A DNA stretch of 64,000 nucleotides from Calothrix parasitica NIES-267 (GCF_002368095.1 NZ_AP018227.1:3257563-3321562), one strand, 5' to 3'. Numbered from the stretch's first letter, positions 8,008 to 17,658 are shown. Program-made: numbers and translations. Notes: generated from the sequence alone by a model not told the origin.

Positions 8008-9990
8008 ATGAATCAAAGTCGCTCTCGTTCCGAACAGAATAACATTTCTCAAGGTCAAACTGGCTTTGGGAAAGATTTTAGCGGTTTGGGACAGCAAGAA
8101 GTACAAACCGAGATTCAAAAGTACTTTGAAAGATTAACTTTGGCTTTGGATGCTGCTAGGATGGGTTCTTGGCATTGGGATTCTTTTACTAATAAGAATA
8201 TATGGACTCCTTATCACGATGTGATTTTCGGTTACGAACCGGGAAATGGAGAACATACTTATGAAGATTGGTCTTCTCGGGTTCATCCTGATGATTTAGA
8301 GTTGGCTGAAACTGCTTGGAAAACTGCGCTGGAAGAACATGTTGATTATATTTGCGAGTATCGGATAGTTTTACCCGATAGTACTTTGCGCTGGGTTGAA
8401 TCTTACGGCCGCTATTATTATGATGAAAACGGTAAGGCTTTACGGATGGCTGGGACTGTCACCGATATTACCGAACGCAAGAAAGCGGAACAAGCTTTAC
8501 AAGAAAGTCAGCGTCGCTACAGTACTTTAGCTCAGATTTCCCCGGTTGGTATTTATCGTTGCGATACGTTCGCGAATCTACTTTACGTTAATCAACGCTG
8601 GTGTGAAATAACTGGGTATACTTTTGGTCAGGTAATTAACCAAGAATGGCGTGTCATAATTTATCCGGGAGATAAGGAGCGAGTAGAATCGCAAGTCAAG
8701 CTCAGTTTAGAGCAAGAAATACCTTTTGCTTGCGAGTTTCGTTTCCAACGTCCCGATAATTCTTTGGTTTGGGTATTTGCTCAATCTGTCCCGGAATTTG
8801 ATGCGGATGGAATATTAATAGGTCATGTTGGTACGGTTACGGATATCACAAATCAAAAGACATCGGAAACAGCATTACGACAAAGTGAGGAGCGTTTCCG
8901 TTCGACTTTTGAACAAGCAGCTGTAGGTATCTGTCACGCTGACAAGAATGGTAAATTTATTCGAGTTAATCAGAAATTTTGCGATATTTTGGGTTACTCT
9001 CGCGAAGAACTTTTACAGCTAACTTTTCATAAAATTACCTACCCTGCGGATTTAGAAAGCGATTTACACCAGGTTCGCAATTTATTATCTGGTAAGGTTC
9101 AAAATTTCTCGATGGAGAAACGCTATCTTTGTAAAGATGGTTCTGTAATATGGGTCGAAATAACTGTTTCTTTTGTGCGTCAAATAAATGGTGAACCCGA
9201 TTATTTTCTGGGAGTTATTAACGATATTAGTCAGCGCAAACAAGCGCAAACTCAACTGCTATTGAGAGCGCAAGAGCAAGAAGAATTAAATATATTATTA
9301 ACTGAGACTACAACCCAATTAAGAAAACGTAACTCTGAACTAGACCAGTTTGCTTACGTCGCATCCCACGATTTAAAAGCTCCTTTAAGAGCAATCGCAA
9401 ATCTTTCTCAGTGGTTGGAAGATGATTTGTTGAATAGTTTGGAACCAGATAATCTGCGTCACCTGGAATTACTACGTCAACGAGTTTATCGTATGGAAGC
9501 TTTAATAAACGGTTTGTTACAATATTCCCGCGTTGGACGTGTGAAAGATATAGAAGAAAAGGTGGATGTGAATCAGCTTTTAACTGAAATCATTAATGAC
9601 CTTGCACCACCAGAAAATTTTACCATCGATGTAAAAAATACCATGCCCACTCTAATCACAAAGGGTATGTTGCTAAGACGAGTATTTATGAATTTAATTG
9701 ATAATGCGATTACCCATCATCAAGGTTCCCAAGGTAAGATAGAAATTTCTCTGGAAGATAAAGGTGAATGTTACGAATTCTCGGTTGCTGATGATGGAAC
9801 CGGAATTTCTCCTCAATATCACGATAAAATATTTGTAATTTTTCAAACTTTACAAGCTCGCGATAAAAAAGAAAGTACTGGAGTGGGTTTATCTATTGTT
9901 AAAAAAATTATTGAGACTGAGGGAAATTCAATTACTGTAGACTCAGATATGGGTAAAGGGGCAACTTTTCGCTTTACCTGGCATAAGTAA
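8008..9990 (+). CDS. PAS-domain sensor histidine kinase (Cph1-like kinase core)
   Basis: 660-residue soluble sensor kinase. Three PAS/PAC repeats are visible, each ending in a linker such as VTDITERKKAEQALQ, VTDITNQKTSETALR and INDISQRKQAQTQL. The HisKA box is FAYVASHDLKAPLRAIANL, and the ATPase domain ends with ARDKKESTGVGLSIVKKIIE. This kinase core is the type found in cyanobacterial phytochrome-like kinases, which usually pair with Rcp1-like single receivers; one lies at 11993. The start is the ATG at 8008 (MNQSRSRSEQNNIS); an upstream in-frame ATG at 7942 adds 22 residues of repeat-like sequence. No membrane segment is seen. The next kinase starts 9 bp downstream. Confidence 0.9.
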   Translation: MNQSRSRSEQNNISQGQTGFGKDFSGLGQQEVQTEIQKYFERLTLALDAARMGSWHWDSFTNKNIWTPYHDVIFGYEPGNGEHTYEDWSSRVHPDDLELAETAWKTALEEHVDYICEYRIVLPDSTLRWVESYGRYYYDENGKALRMAGTVTDITERKKAEQALQESQRRYSTLAQISPVGIYRCDTFANLLYVNQRWCEITGYTFGQVINQEWRVIIYPGDKERVESQVKLSLEQEIPFACEFRFQRPDNSLVWVFAQSVPEFDADGILIGHVGTVTDITNQKTSETALRQSEERFRSTFEQAAVGICHADKNGKFIRVNQKFCDILGYSREELLQLTFHKITYPADLESDLHQVRNLLSGKVQNFSMEKRYLCKDGSVIWVEITVSFVRQINGEPDYFLGVINDISQRKQAQTQLLLRAQEQEELNILLTETTTQLRKRNSELDQFAYVASHDLKAPLRAIANLSQWLEDDLLNSLEPDNLRHLELLRQRVYRMEALINGLLQYSRVGRVKDIEEKVDVNQLLTEIINDLAPPENFTIDVKNTMPTLITKGMLLRRVFMNLIDNAITHHQGSQGKIEISLEDKGECYEFSVADDGTGISPQYHDKIFVIFQTLQARDKKESTGVGLSIVKKIIETEGNSITVDSDMGKGATFRFTWHK

Positions 9991-9999
9991 TAATCAATA

Positions 10000-11829
10000 A
10001 TGCCACAAATGCCACAAATTAATACAGTTAATATAAATTTATTTGCCAAAACACGTCGAGCTTGGCACTCTTTACCGGTACGCTATCGCGGTGCAATAAT
10101 CATTGCACTCCCTTTTTCTTGTTTGGTAATCACTTTAATTGCTTCGGTTTGGTCAAGACAAAATGTGATTACGATTTATCAGGAAATCGACCATACAAAA
10201 ACGGTAATTTTAAATAGTAATAGGTTACTTAAAGTTTTATTAGATGCTGAAACGGGTACCCGTGGTTATATTATTACTCGCAGTCCTGCATTTTCAGATA
10301 CTTATAATTTAGCACGCCAACAATTTCCAAATATTATTAAACGTTTGGATGAAAGAATACACGATAGTCCTCAGCAAGAAAGATTTGAAAAAATTGAAGC
10401 TTTAGCAAAAAAAAATCTCAGTCTTTTAGAAAAACGAATTTTAGGTGTTGAGCGTCGAAAACAAGCTGGTGTTCAATCCCCCGAACCAGACATTCTCCTG
10501 TTTCAAAACAAAAATGTCATGGATGATATTCGCGACGCGATCGCAAATTTTCAGGAGGAAGAATTACGCAAATTAGATATACATCGTCAAAATTTAGAAG
10601 ATATTCAAAATAGAAATAATAAAGTGCTGTGGATAACATTAGCTATCAGCATATCCTGCTATGTGGGAGCCATATATTTATTCTCGAAGCTTGATTGGCA
10701 AATTGAAGGACAGCAATTACAGCTTGAAGAAAAGAAAAGCTTGCTCAAAGGAATAATGGGGAATGTGGTAGATGGAATTATTACTGTAGATAAAAAAGAT
10801 AAAATTGATAGTCTAAATCAAGCAGCAGCTACAATGTTTGGTTTTGAGACTCCAGAAGTTATCGGTAAAAATATCGAATTATTAATTTATCAATCTCAAG
10901 TATCTCAAGAACAATTTCAAAGTAGTAGTATTTCAGCCAAACATCAATCTTTACCCACAAACGCAATGGGAATCCGTAAAGTGGGTACTAATTTTCCGGT
11001 AGAAATATCTATCAGCAATTTAGATGATGGTAGTGGGAAAATGGTCATAATTCGAGATATTACCGAGCAAATACAGGTACGAGAAAAACTAGAAGCTAAC
11101 GTTCAAGAATTGTCTCGTTTAAGTCTACTATTAGCTAACACAAATCAAGCTTTAACCGAAAGAAATCAAGAATTAGATAGCTTTGCTTATATTGCTTCCC
11201 ACGATTTAAAAGCACCCTTAAGAGGAATCGCAAATCTTTCTGAATGGTTAGAAGAAGATATTCAAGATGATTTAGCACCAGAAAATCAGCGTCAGTTTGA
11301 ACTTTTGAGAAAAAGAGTTTACCGAATGGAAGGCTTAATTAATGGTTTACTCGAATATTCTCGGGTAGGAAGAACCCAAACCTCATCAGAAAAGGTTGAT
11401 GTTTGCCAACTTTTAGCGGAAATTATTGATTCTCTTAGCCCCCCAACCACATTTAATATCGAAATAATTGGCGAAATGCCAATATTTGTCACAAAAAGAT
11501 TGCTGCTCAGACAGGTATTTGCCAATTTAATCGGTAATGCGATTAAACATCATCCCCGCGATGATGGAAATATCAAAGTTTCTGTAGAAGATAAACAACA
11601 ATTATACAAGTTTATAGTTCGTGATGATGGTCTTGGTATTGACCCCAAAAATCAAGATCAGATTTTTACGATTTTTCAAACTCTACAATCTCGCGATAAA
11701 AAAGAAAATACCGGAGTTGGTTTATCTATCGTTAAAAAAATCGTCGAGTCAGAAGGGGGTCAAATCACCGTTGACTCCGAATTAGGTAAAGGAGCAACTT
11801 TTTACTTTACCTGGTTAAAATCGGCATAG
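10000..11829 (+). CDS. CHASE3-PAS sensor histidine kinase, membrane-bound
   Basis: 609-residue kinase. The first membrane segment is GAIIIALPFSCLVITLIASV (about 31-50). A CHASE3-type extracellular region with the hallmark LLDAETGTRGYIITRSPAF follows, and the second segment VLWITLAISISCYVGAIYLF is at about 208-228. Then come a single PAS (about 245-355), the H-box FAYIASHDLKAPLRGIANL and an ATPase domain ending SRDKKENTGVGLSIVKKIVE. The kinase core closely resembles that of the preceding gene, so the pair arose by duplication with a swap of input domains. It begins 9 bp after that gene and is probably co-transcribed, with the receiver at 11993 as likely partner. The stimulus is unknown. Confidence 0.9.
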   Translation: MPQMPQINTVNINLFAKTRRAWHSLPVRYRGAIIIALPFSCLVITLIASVWSRQNVITIYQEIDHTKTVILNSNRLLKVLLDAETGTRGYIITRSPAFSDTYNLARQQFPNIIKRLDERIHDSPQQERFEKIEALAKKNLSLLEKRILGVERRKQAGVQSPEPDILLFQNKNVMDDIRDAIANFQEEELRKLDIHRQNLEDIQNRNNKVLWITLAISISCYVGAIYLFSKLDWQIEGQQLQLEEKKSLLKGIMGNVVDGIITVDKKDKIDSLNQAAATMFGFETPEVIGKNIELLIYQSQVSQEQFQSSSISAKHQSLPTNAMGIRKVGTNFPVEISISNLDDGSGKMVIIRDITEQIQVREKLEANVQELSRLSLLLANTNQALTERNQELDSFAYIASHDLKAPLRGIANLSEWLEEDIQDDLAPENQRQFELLRKRVYRMEGLINGLLEYSRVGRTQTSSEKVDVCQLLAEIIDSLSPPTTFNIEIIGEMPIFVTKRLLLRQVFANLIGNAIKHHPRDDGNIKVSVEDKQQLYKFIVRDDGLGIDPKNQDQIFTIFQTLQSRDKKENTGVGLSIVKKIVESEGGQITVDSELGKGATFYFTWLKSA

Positions 11830-11992
11830 AACATTAGTACTTCATCCGATAGGAATAGGTTACTTGGAAAAAAACCCTCACTAATGGTCAAACACTAGGG
11901 TGTAATAATAGGTTTACAATTCATTAAAGTACACTTTTACAATGCTCTATTAATGTTCAAATAAGCATTTGAAAGAATTATCCCGAATTATA

Positions 11993-12433
11993 ATGCAGGA
12001 AAATGACAGAATCGTAAATATCTTACTTGTGGAAGATGACGAAGTAGACATAATGAATGTGGAGCGAGCATTTAAAAAAGCTGATATTAAAAACCCACTC
12101 TATATAGCTAGAAATGGAATAGAAGCATTAACAATGTTACGTGGTGGTAACGAGGAACTTCCTCAAGTACCTCACGAGCGTCGTTTAATTCTATTAGACA
12201 TTAACATGCCGAAAATGAGCGGTTTAGAATTTCTGCAAACGATACGTGAAGACCAAGATTTAAAGTTAACTCCGGTAGTTATGCTAACAACATCTAATCA
12301 AGATAAAGACATGATTGAAGCATTTGATTTAAATGTTGCTGGCTACCTACTAAAGCCCGTAACTTTTTCTAGATTTGTTGAATTAATGACAACGCTTAAT
12401 AGATACTGGTCTTCATCTGAAATGCCTAATTAA
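11993..12433 (+). CDS. Rcp1-like single-domain response regulator
   Basis: 146-residue stand-alone receiver of the Rcp1 type, which takes phosphate from phytochrome-like kinases. It opens with MQENDRIVNILLVEDDEVD; the phospho-acceptor Asp is in LILLDINMPKMSG, and the conserved Thr and Lys lie in VVMLTTSNQDKD and GYLLKPVTF. The ATG at 11993 is preferred; an upstream TTG (11969) would add eight residues not expected in the family. The 160-base gap before it holds an ACCCT/AGGGT inverted pair near 11868-11900. It closely resembles the receiver at 28938. Confidence 0.88.
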   Translation: MQENDRIVNILLVEDDEVDIMNVERAFKKADIKNPLYIARNGIEALTMLRGGNEELPQVPHERRLILLDINMPKMSGLEFLQTIREDQDLKLTPVVMLTTSNQDKDMIEAFDLNVAGYLLKPVTFSRFVELMTTLNRYWSSSEMPN

Positions 12434-12622
12434 TTAAAATAAAAGGAATGTAAAATGTACGGCTATAGCTATATTCATATATATATAATTTATTGTAGTG
12501 CTAAAGTTTAAGCTTAATTAATATAAATATTATCACTTATCTACTTAATTTCCGATTATTTTATTTTCATTGAATCTAATTCAATCTAATTAAATTTATT
12601 TTATAGTTAGTTATTTAAGCGT

Positions 12623-13861
12623 ATGGAAGAAACTCTAAAAATTTTAATTATTGATGATGACGAAGTAGACCGTATGGCTGTAACTCGGGCTTTAAAAGCG
12701 GTAGCAATACGAATGGAATTATCCGAAGCTACCGATTATTCTGAAGCAGTTGAAATACTAGAAGAGAAACAATTCGATTGTGTATTTGTAGACTATCTTT
12801 TACCCGGTAAGGATGGATTAGCTTTAGTTAAAGAAATACGTGCTTCGGGTTCTAAAGTACCGCTGATTGTTTTGACCGGACAAGGAGATGAAAAAACAGC
12901 GGTTGATTTAATGAAAGCAGGAGCTTCCGACTATATTACCAAGTCTAGAATTACTTCCGATTTATTGAGTACAACTTTGAGGAATGTAATTCGTGTTTAT
13001 GAAGCAGAGCTACAAGTAGAGTCATTTAATAATCAGTTACGAGAAAGTAATGAATTACTGAGAAAAAAGAATAAAGAATTAGAAGAGAAAAAAGAACAAA
13101 TTCACCTGCAAAATCTAAAACTATTGCAAGCATCGGAAACGAAATCCAAGTTTTTAGCAACCATGTCTCACGAACTGCGAACTCCTTTGAATGCGATTAT
13201 GGCATTTTCTCAAATGCTCCAGCGTAAAAACAAAGGCAACTTTTCCAATCAGCAAGTGGACATGATAGAGCGAATTCATGGGAATGGTAAAAACTTGCTC
13301 GCTTTAATTAATGATATCCTTGACCTATCAAAAATTGAGGCTGGAGGTTTAAAGCTATATCCTGAAGAATTCGATTTATCTCAATTAATTAACACTACTG
13401 TAGATGAACTACGCTCTTTGAGGTCGCAGAAAAAATTAGATATAGAAGTTGAAATAGGTTTTCAGCAACCCATAGTTTTTAACGATAGAAATAGAGTTCG
13501 TCAAATTTTAGTTAACTTGATTTCCAATGCGATTAAATTCACCGAACAAGGAATGGTGTTGATAAAAGCCAACGAAATCTCAGATTTATCAGATTCTAAG
13601 ATTGTAATCTTCGTTGAAGATACGGGTATTGGTATTGCTGAAAGTGATACAAAATATATTTTTGAACCCTTTCGTCAAATCAATCAAACAATTTCACGTA
13701 AATATGCTGGAACCGGGTTAGGTTTAGCAATAACTAAATCCTTAGTAAAAATGATGGATGGTAAAGTTTCAGTTGAAAGCGAATTAGCTAAAGGTTCTAT
13801 TTTTAGAGTAGAGCTACCACGCTGTGTAAACGTAAAACCGGATTCAGAACCTAATTCCTAA
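12623..13861 (+). CDS. Hybrid response regulator-histidine kinase (REC-HisKA-HATPase)
   Basis: 412-residue protein with an N-terminal receiver (ILIIDDDEVDRMAVTRAL, Asp in FDCVFVDYLLPGKDG), a coiled-coil linker at about 130-170 (LRESNELLRKKNKELEEKKE), an H-box FLATMSHELRTPLNAIMAF and an ATPase domain (N-box NLISNAIKFTEQG, G-boxes DTGIGI and GTGLGLAITKSLV). Such receiver-first kinases relay signals from another kinase rather than sensing directly. It follows the Rcp-like receiver by 190 AT-rich bases and precedes a second receiver-kinase, so the cluster forms a candidate phosphorelay. Confidence 0.88.
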   Translation: MEETLKILIIDDDEVDRMAVTRALKAVAIRMELSEATDYSEAVEILEEKQFDCVFVDYLLPGKDGLALVKEIRASGSKVPLIVLTGQGDEKTAVDLMKAGASDYITKSRITSDLLSTTLRNVIRVYEAELQVESFNNQLRESNELLRKKNKELEEKKEQIHLQNLKLLQASETKSKFLATMSHELRTPLNAIMAFSQMLQRKNKGNFSNQQVDMIERIHGNGKNLLALINDILDLSKIEAGGLKLYPEEFDLSQLINTTVDELRSLRSQKKLDIEVEIGFQQPIVFNDRNRVRQILVNLISNAIKFTEQGMVLIKANEISDLSDSKIVIFVEDTGIGIAESDTKYIFEPFRQINQTISRKYAGTGLGLAITKSLVKMMDGKVSVESELAKGSIFRVELPRCVNVKPDSEPNS

Positions 13862-13934
13862 ACACTAACTTCTAAACCTTCACCCATAAATAAATTAGTC
13901 AAATTTTCCTTAAATAAATACAATATAAAATATT

Positions 13935-15059
13935 ATGTATAATACAAAAAACGAAAAAAAAGACCGAATTTTAGTCGTTGACGATGTATATGATAACTTA
14001 CTAGTTATTCAAACCATTTTAGAAGATGAAGGCTATGAAATTGAAATTCAAGAAGATAGCCAAATAGCTTTAACAATGGTAGAAGAATCTCCACCAGATT
14101 TGATTCTTTTAGACCTAATGATGCCAGATATCGATGGCTATGAATTTACTCGCCGCGTGCGTCAAAACAAAAATTTACCATTTATTCCGATTTTATTAAT
14201 AACTGCTTATGACAGCATTACCGTTGCAGATGGATTAGATGCAGGAGCGGAAGATTTTATCCGCAAACCAGTAGATGCTGATGAACTACAACCGCGAGTC
14301 CGCAGCCTGTTGCGGCTGAAACACAGCATAGATGAACGCGACCATATGGCAAGTTTGCGTCAAGATTTTGTTTCCCGCTTCACCCACGATTTAAGAACAC
14401 CTTTAGCCGCTTCTAATCGCATTTTGAAGCTATTACGCGAAGGTCGATTTTTTGAAATATCCCCCGAAGTTGAACAAATATTTACGACCATGATTACCAG
14501 CAATGACGACTTATTGCACATGGTTAATAGCTTGCTCGAAGTTTATCGTTATGAAGCTGATTGCAAACAAATTAACTTCGACAAAATTAATATTAATGAT
14601 TTAGTTCGCGATGTAGTTAAAGAGTTAAAACCCTTAGCAGAAGAAAAAGAATTAATATTAAAGTCTAATTTAGAAAACAAGATAGAAAAAAACAATTCTG
14701 AAGATGACAAACTATCTACAATTTTTGCAGACCGCATCGAAATTAAAAGGGTTTTAACTAATATTATTGGAAACGCAATCAAATTTACAAAAACAGGCTT
14801 TATAGAAGTCAACTTAACGCTCTTATCACAAACAGCAGAAATAAAAATTCAAGATACAGGTCCAGGAATTTCCACAGAAGAACAAGCGATATTGTTCGAG
14901 AGATTTCGACCCGGTAAGCACAAAAATTCTGGCAGCGGTTTGGGTTTATATTTATCTCGTCGCATCATTGAAGCACACAACGGTTCAATTAATGTAGAAT
15001 CCGAACTGGGGGAAGGAAGTTCGTTTACGATTAATTTACCGGTAACAGTTAGCAGTTAA
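13935..15059 (+). CDS. Hybrid response regulator-histidine kinase
   Basis: 374-residue receiver-kinase. The receiver spans residues 1-125 (RILVVDDVYDNLLVIQTIL, Asp in LILLDLMMPDIDG, Lys in FIRKPVD), then H-box FVSRFTHDLRTPLAASNRI and an ATPase domain (NIIGNAIKFTKTG, DTGPGIS, GSGLGLYLSRRIIE). It ends a run of five same-strand signalling genes starting at 8008, 73 bp after the previous hybrid. Its last residues (TVSS) and stop codon are encoded by a CAGTTAA-type heptamer array. The input signal cannot be read from sequence. Confidence 0.88.
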   Translation: MYNTKNEKKDRILVVDDVYDNLLVIQTILEDEGYEIEIQEDSQIALTMVEESPPDLILLDLMMPDIDGYEFTRRVRQNKNLPFIPILLITAYDSITVADGLDAGAEDFIRKPVDADELQPRVRSLLRLKHSIDERDHMASLRQDFVSRFTHDLRTPLAASNRILKLLREGRFFEISPEVEQIFTTMITSNDDLLHMVNSLLEVYRYEADCKQINFDKININDLVRDVVKELKPLAEEKELILKSNLENKIEKNNSEDDKLSTIFADRIEIKRVLTNIIGNAIKFTKTGFIEVNLTLLSQTAEIKIQDTGPGISTEEQAILFERFRPGKHKNSGSGLGLYLSRRIIEAHNGSINVESELGEGSSFTINLPVTVSS

Positions 15060-15096
15060 CAGTTATCAGTGAACAGTGAACAGTGAACAGTGAACA
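15047..15096. repeat. Heptameric tandem repeat (CAGTTAA/CAGTGAA) over a gene end
   Basis: Units CAGTTAG, CAGTTAA, CAGTTAT and CAGTGAA follow in phase. The stop codon of the receiver-kinase (15057-15059) lies inside the array. Confidence 0.85.
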
Positions 15097-15156
15097 AAGA
15101 AACTGAATTAGTCAAAATTAATCTGGAATTCTTCAAGTAATAAATAATTACTCTTA

Positions 15157-15225
15157 TACTGGTCACTGGTAACTAGTCATTGATAACTGGTCACTGATAA
15201 CTGATAACTGTTCACTGATAACTGA
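15157..15225. repeat. Heptameric tandem repeat (ACTGATA/ACTGGTC) before a start codon
   Basis: About nine imperfect 7-bp units (ACTGGTC, ACTGGTA, ACTGATA) run up to the ATG at 15227, so the expected ribosome-binding region of the next gene is made of repeat and has no clear Shine-Dalgarno motif. Confidence 0.85.
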
Positions 15226-15226
15226 T

Positions 15227-16561
15227 ATGAACGCTATTTTAGAAACAGCAAAAGAATTACATTCGGAACTGATGGATTTTATCTTGGATGCTGAAGGGGA
15301 TTTAGCTGCATCTTTGGAGAGTTTTAGCGCTGAACAATTGGCTAATTTTTCCCAATCTCAGTATCAAGGTACAGTTCAAAATGAAATGATACTAAATATG
15401 TTTCTCACTGAAGGTACGGTGGGGGAAAGGAAACCAGTTGATATATTTCTAGAATCTCACCCGGATTTATCTGCTGAAAAACGCGATATTGCGAATAATT
15501 TTAGACGCAGTTTTGCTGGTCTGTTTGCTGTTAATCAAATTTGTGATGATGGGTTTGAATTAACCAACTGGTTAACCGATAAGCAATATACTGTCAAAAT
15601 CAACGAACCAGAACAACAACAGTTGAAACGTGCTAAGGAAGGAGAAATTTTATTAGCAAGAATTGTACCTTTAACTAGTAATGACTGGATGTTTTCTTCA
15701 CCAGTTACTTTAATGGGAAGACTGGGTAAACCAAAGTTAGCTGTAGCGATTGGTAATTTCAAAAATAATTATAAAAATTATCTATACGGTGATGCTCCAG
15801 AATTGCTTGAAGAAGCATGGGTATCTGTGGAAAAGTATCACCAAAGGTTTACTAACTTTTTTAATAGCGATGAAATTACTTTACCAGGATATCAATTAGA
15901 AAAAAAGCTGAGCGAACTTCAAGAACAAGTTAACGAGAGCGAATTTGAAGCAGCGGGAATTGATAGCTCAAAATCTTTGAAAGAAATGGTCGGGGATGCT
16001 GACATTGCTGATGAAGAAATGGCTGAAGTCGCTGAAGGAATGGGTGTAGAATCAAAAGTCGTTTCTCAGGTGTTAAATAGTAATAAAAGTGTAAAAATGG
16101 TAATGCCTAAAGTTGAGTTACCACCACATCTCAAGAAAGCTGAAGAAGTGACTGTATTGAGCTTTCCTCGTTGGGGACAAATCTTTTTAACAAACTATAC
16201 TCAATTCAAAAGTCTGCTTACAGAAGATAATGCTAATAAACAGCAATCCGCAGATAAGTTAGTCCGCGAATATCTAGAATCATCTGAGATTAAAGCTTGC
16301 GTTTGGCATCGTTTATCTCAAGCATACCCCGAACAATTAGAAAAGTTGTTGCAGCAAGCATTAAATCGTCCTGACTTTAATTTAAACCAAGATTATGTAG
16401 ATTTGTTAAAAGAATTTAACAAAAGTTTAAGCGTTGAATTACCAGAAATTGCTAGCGTTCCGTTGCATCTCCACAATCTGTTTCAGGAAGCATTATCAGA
16501 AGTTCAAGGAAAGAGTAATAAGAAAAGTAAAACTAAGTCTAAGGGGGGATTTGGAAGATAA
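15227..16561 (+). CDS. Hypothetical protein, 444 residues
   Basis: I do not recognise this family. The protein is soluble-looking and acidic in its first part (MNAILETAKELHSELMDFIL), with no signal peptide or membrane segment. A middle region (about 205-300) is rich in Glu and Lys and probably coiled (LEKKLSELQEQVNESEFEA), and the tail is basic (KSNKKSKTKSKGGFGR), which could bind nucleic acid or membranes. Codon use and length argue for a real gene. It follows the signalling cluster on the same strand but is separated from it by two heptamer arrays, one of which reaches its start codon. Confidence 0.75.
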   Translation: MNAILETAKELHSELMDFILDAEGDLAASLESFSAEQLANFSQSQYQGTVQNEMILNMFLTEGTVGERKPVDIFLESHPDLSAEKRDIANNFRRSFAGLFAVNQICDDGFELTNWLTDKQYTVKINEPEQQQLKRAKEGEILLARIVPLTSNDWMFSSPVTLMGRLGKPKLAVAIGNFKNNYKNYLYGDAPELLEEAWVSVEKYHQRFTNFFNSDEITLPGYQLEKKLSELQEQVNESEFEAAGIDSSKSLKEMVGDADIADEEMAEVAEGMGVESKVVSQVLNSNKSVKMVMPKVELPPHLKKAEEVTVLSFPRWGQIFLTNYTQFKSLLTEDNANKQQSADKLVREYLESSEIKACVWHRLSQAYPEQLEKLLQQALNRPDFNLNQDYVDLLKEFNKSLSVELPEIASVPLHLHNLFQEALSEVQGKSNKKSKTKSKGGFGR

Positions 16562-16816
16562 TTTTTGATACAAAATTGTGAAGAAATTATTACAAAGTAT
16601 TCTTCCGGAAGATTTTGAATTTAATATTAATATCTATCGAAAAAGTAGATTTCTTTCCCTGAATTATTCTACTGACTAGCGAATTTTCCATTGTCAACAC
16701 TTTTCTATTCCTCTCGAATATCAAGATTACTTCTCATTATAGATTTGCAGATTTTGAGAAATTGATAAGTTAGGAATAACGAAACAAACACAATTATTAT
16801 TTAGGAGATACAGAAT

Positions 16817-17089
16817 ATGGGTATTATTGCATGGATAGTTTTAGGTCTTATTGCTGGTGCGCTAGCTAAATTAATCTACCCCGGTCATCAGGGTGGTGGA
16901 ATCCTAGCAACAATGGTATTAGGTATTGTTGGTGCATTCTTAGGTGGATCTATATTCACACTTTTAAATACGGGAAAACTGGCATTAACTGCAACTGCTA
17001 GTTTAAGTCTTGGTTCCATTTTGGTTGCAGTAATTGGTGCAATGGTTGCTATCTTTATCTGGGGTTTAATCACCAGACGTACTGCATAA
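16817..17089 (+). CDS. GlsB/YeaQ/YmgE family stress-response membrane protein
   Basis: 90-residue protein of the transglycosylase-associated (GlsB/YeaQ) family: three hydrophobic segments rich in Gly and Ala, opening IIAWIVLGLIAGALAKLIYPG, then GGGILATMVLGIVGAFLGGS and a C-terminal helix ending FIWGLITRRTA. These small inner-membrane proteins are induced by general stress; the biochemical role is not settled. AGGAG lies 8-10 nt before the ATG. It neighbours other small stress-type genes (17277, 18069, 19920). A structured element lies just downstream (17105-17216). Confidence 0.9.
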   Translation: MGIIAWIVLGLIAGALAKLIYPGHQGGGILATMVLGIVGAFLGGSIFTLLNTGKLALTATASLSLGSILVAVIGAMVAIFIWGLITRRTA

Positions 17090-17104
17090 TAGATATCAGT
17101 TAAT

Positions 17105-17216
17105 GATTCTCTTGGACCGCTGGAAAGTAGTTTGAGAGGATAGGGAAGCTACATTTTATGTAGTTTGAAGAATGATTAACCGCTTCTTAATTGTTAGTTC
17201 CCTAGCCAAGAGAATC
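17105..17216. ncRNA. Candidate structured RNA or small palindromic element
   Basis: Three nested complementary pairs fill this gap: GATTCTCTTGG (17105) with CCAAGAGAATC (17206), TAGGGAA (17141) with TTCCCTA (17198), and CTACAT (17149) with ATGTAG (17158). All are perfect and nest without crossing, giving a long arm closed by an 11-bp helix. It could be a folded leader or terminator between the GlsB-like gene and the gene at 17277, an sRNA, or a small MITE. No target duplication is evident. Confidence 0.4.
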
Positions 17217-17276
17217 TGTTTTTTATCACAACAGTAGATATATCAGGGAAATAAATCGAAATTCAGGATTGTAAAT

Positions 17277-17618
17277 ATGACTAATTCAAATAACAAACAG
17301 CCTTTAACTCCCGAGCAAGTTGATTTTGAACAAAAGCGTCAACAAAAGCAAGAGTTAGAAAATTCAGATAATCCCAATGTGTTAAACCCTGGGGATAAAG
17401 TTGAAGAAGATAAATCAATAAACGAAAAAGCTCAACAAGTCGCAGTGGATGCACCAGATATTACTGGAGACCATGTTACCGTTCCTGCTTACTTTGTTGC
17501 AGAAGACAAAGAAACTGGTGAAGAAAAAGCATTACACCACGTTAAAGATGCTGAAGAAATTTCTGATGTAATTCGTCAAGCACGAGTCAACGAAGATGGT
17601 AATAGAGAATGGCGTTAA
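17277..17618 (+). CDS. Hypothetical hydrophilic protein, 113 residues
   Basis: Small, highly charged protein without signal or membrane segments. It begins MTNSNNKQPLTPEQVDFEQK, has a Glu/Lys/Asn-rich, probably disordered first half, and then a more ordered-looking part with DHVTVPAYFVAEDKETGEE and ALHHVKDAEEISDVIRQARV. I do not recognise the family; hydrophilicity and neighbours (GlsB-like, CsbD) suggest a stress-related protein, which is inference. A good terminator follows at 17659. Confidence 0.7.
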   Translation: MTNSNNKQPLTPEQVDFEQKRQQKQELENSDNPNVLNPGDKVEEDKSINEKAQQVAVDAPDITGDHVTVPAYFVAEDKETGEEKALHHVKDAEEISDVIRQARVNEDGNREWR

Positions 17619-17658
17619 GCCTTAATTTGTCTTTAAACACAAATATAATTAAACTAAT

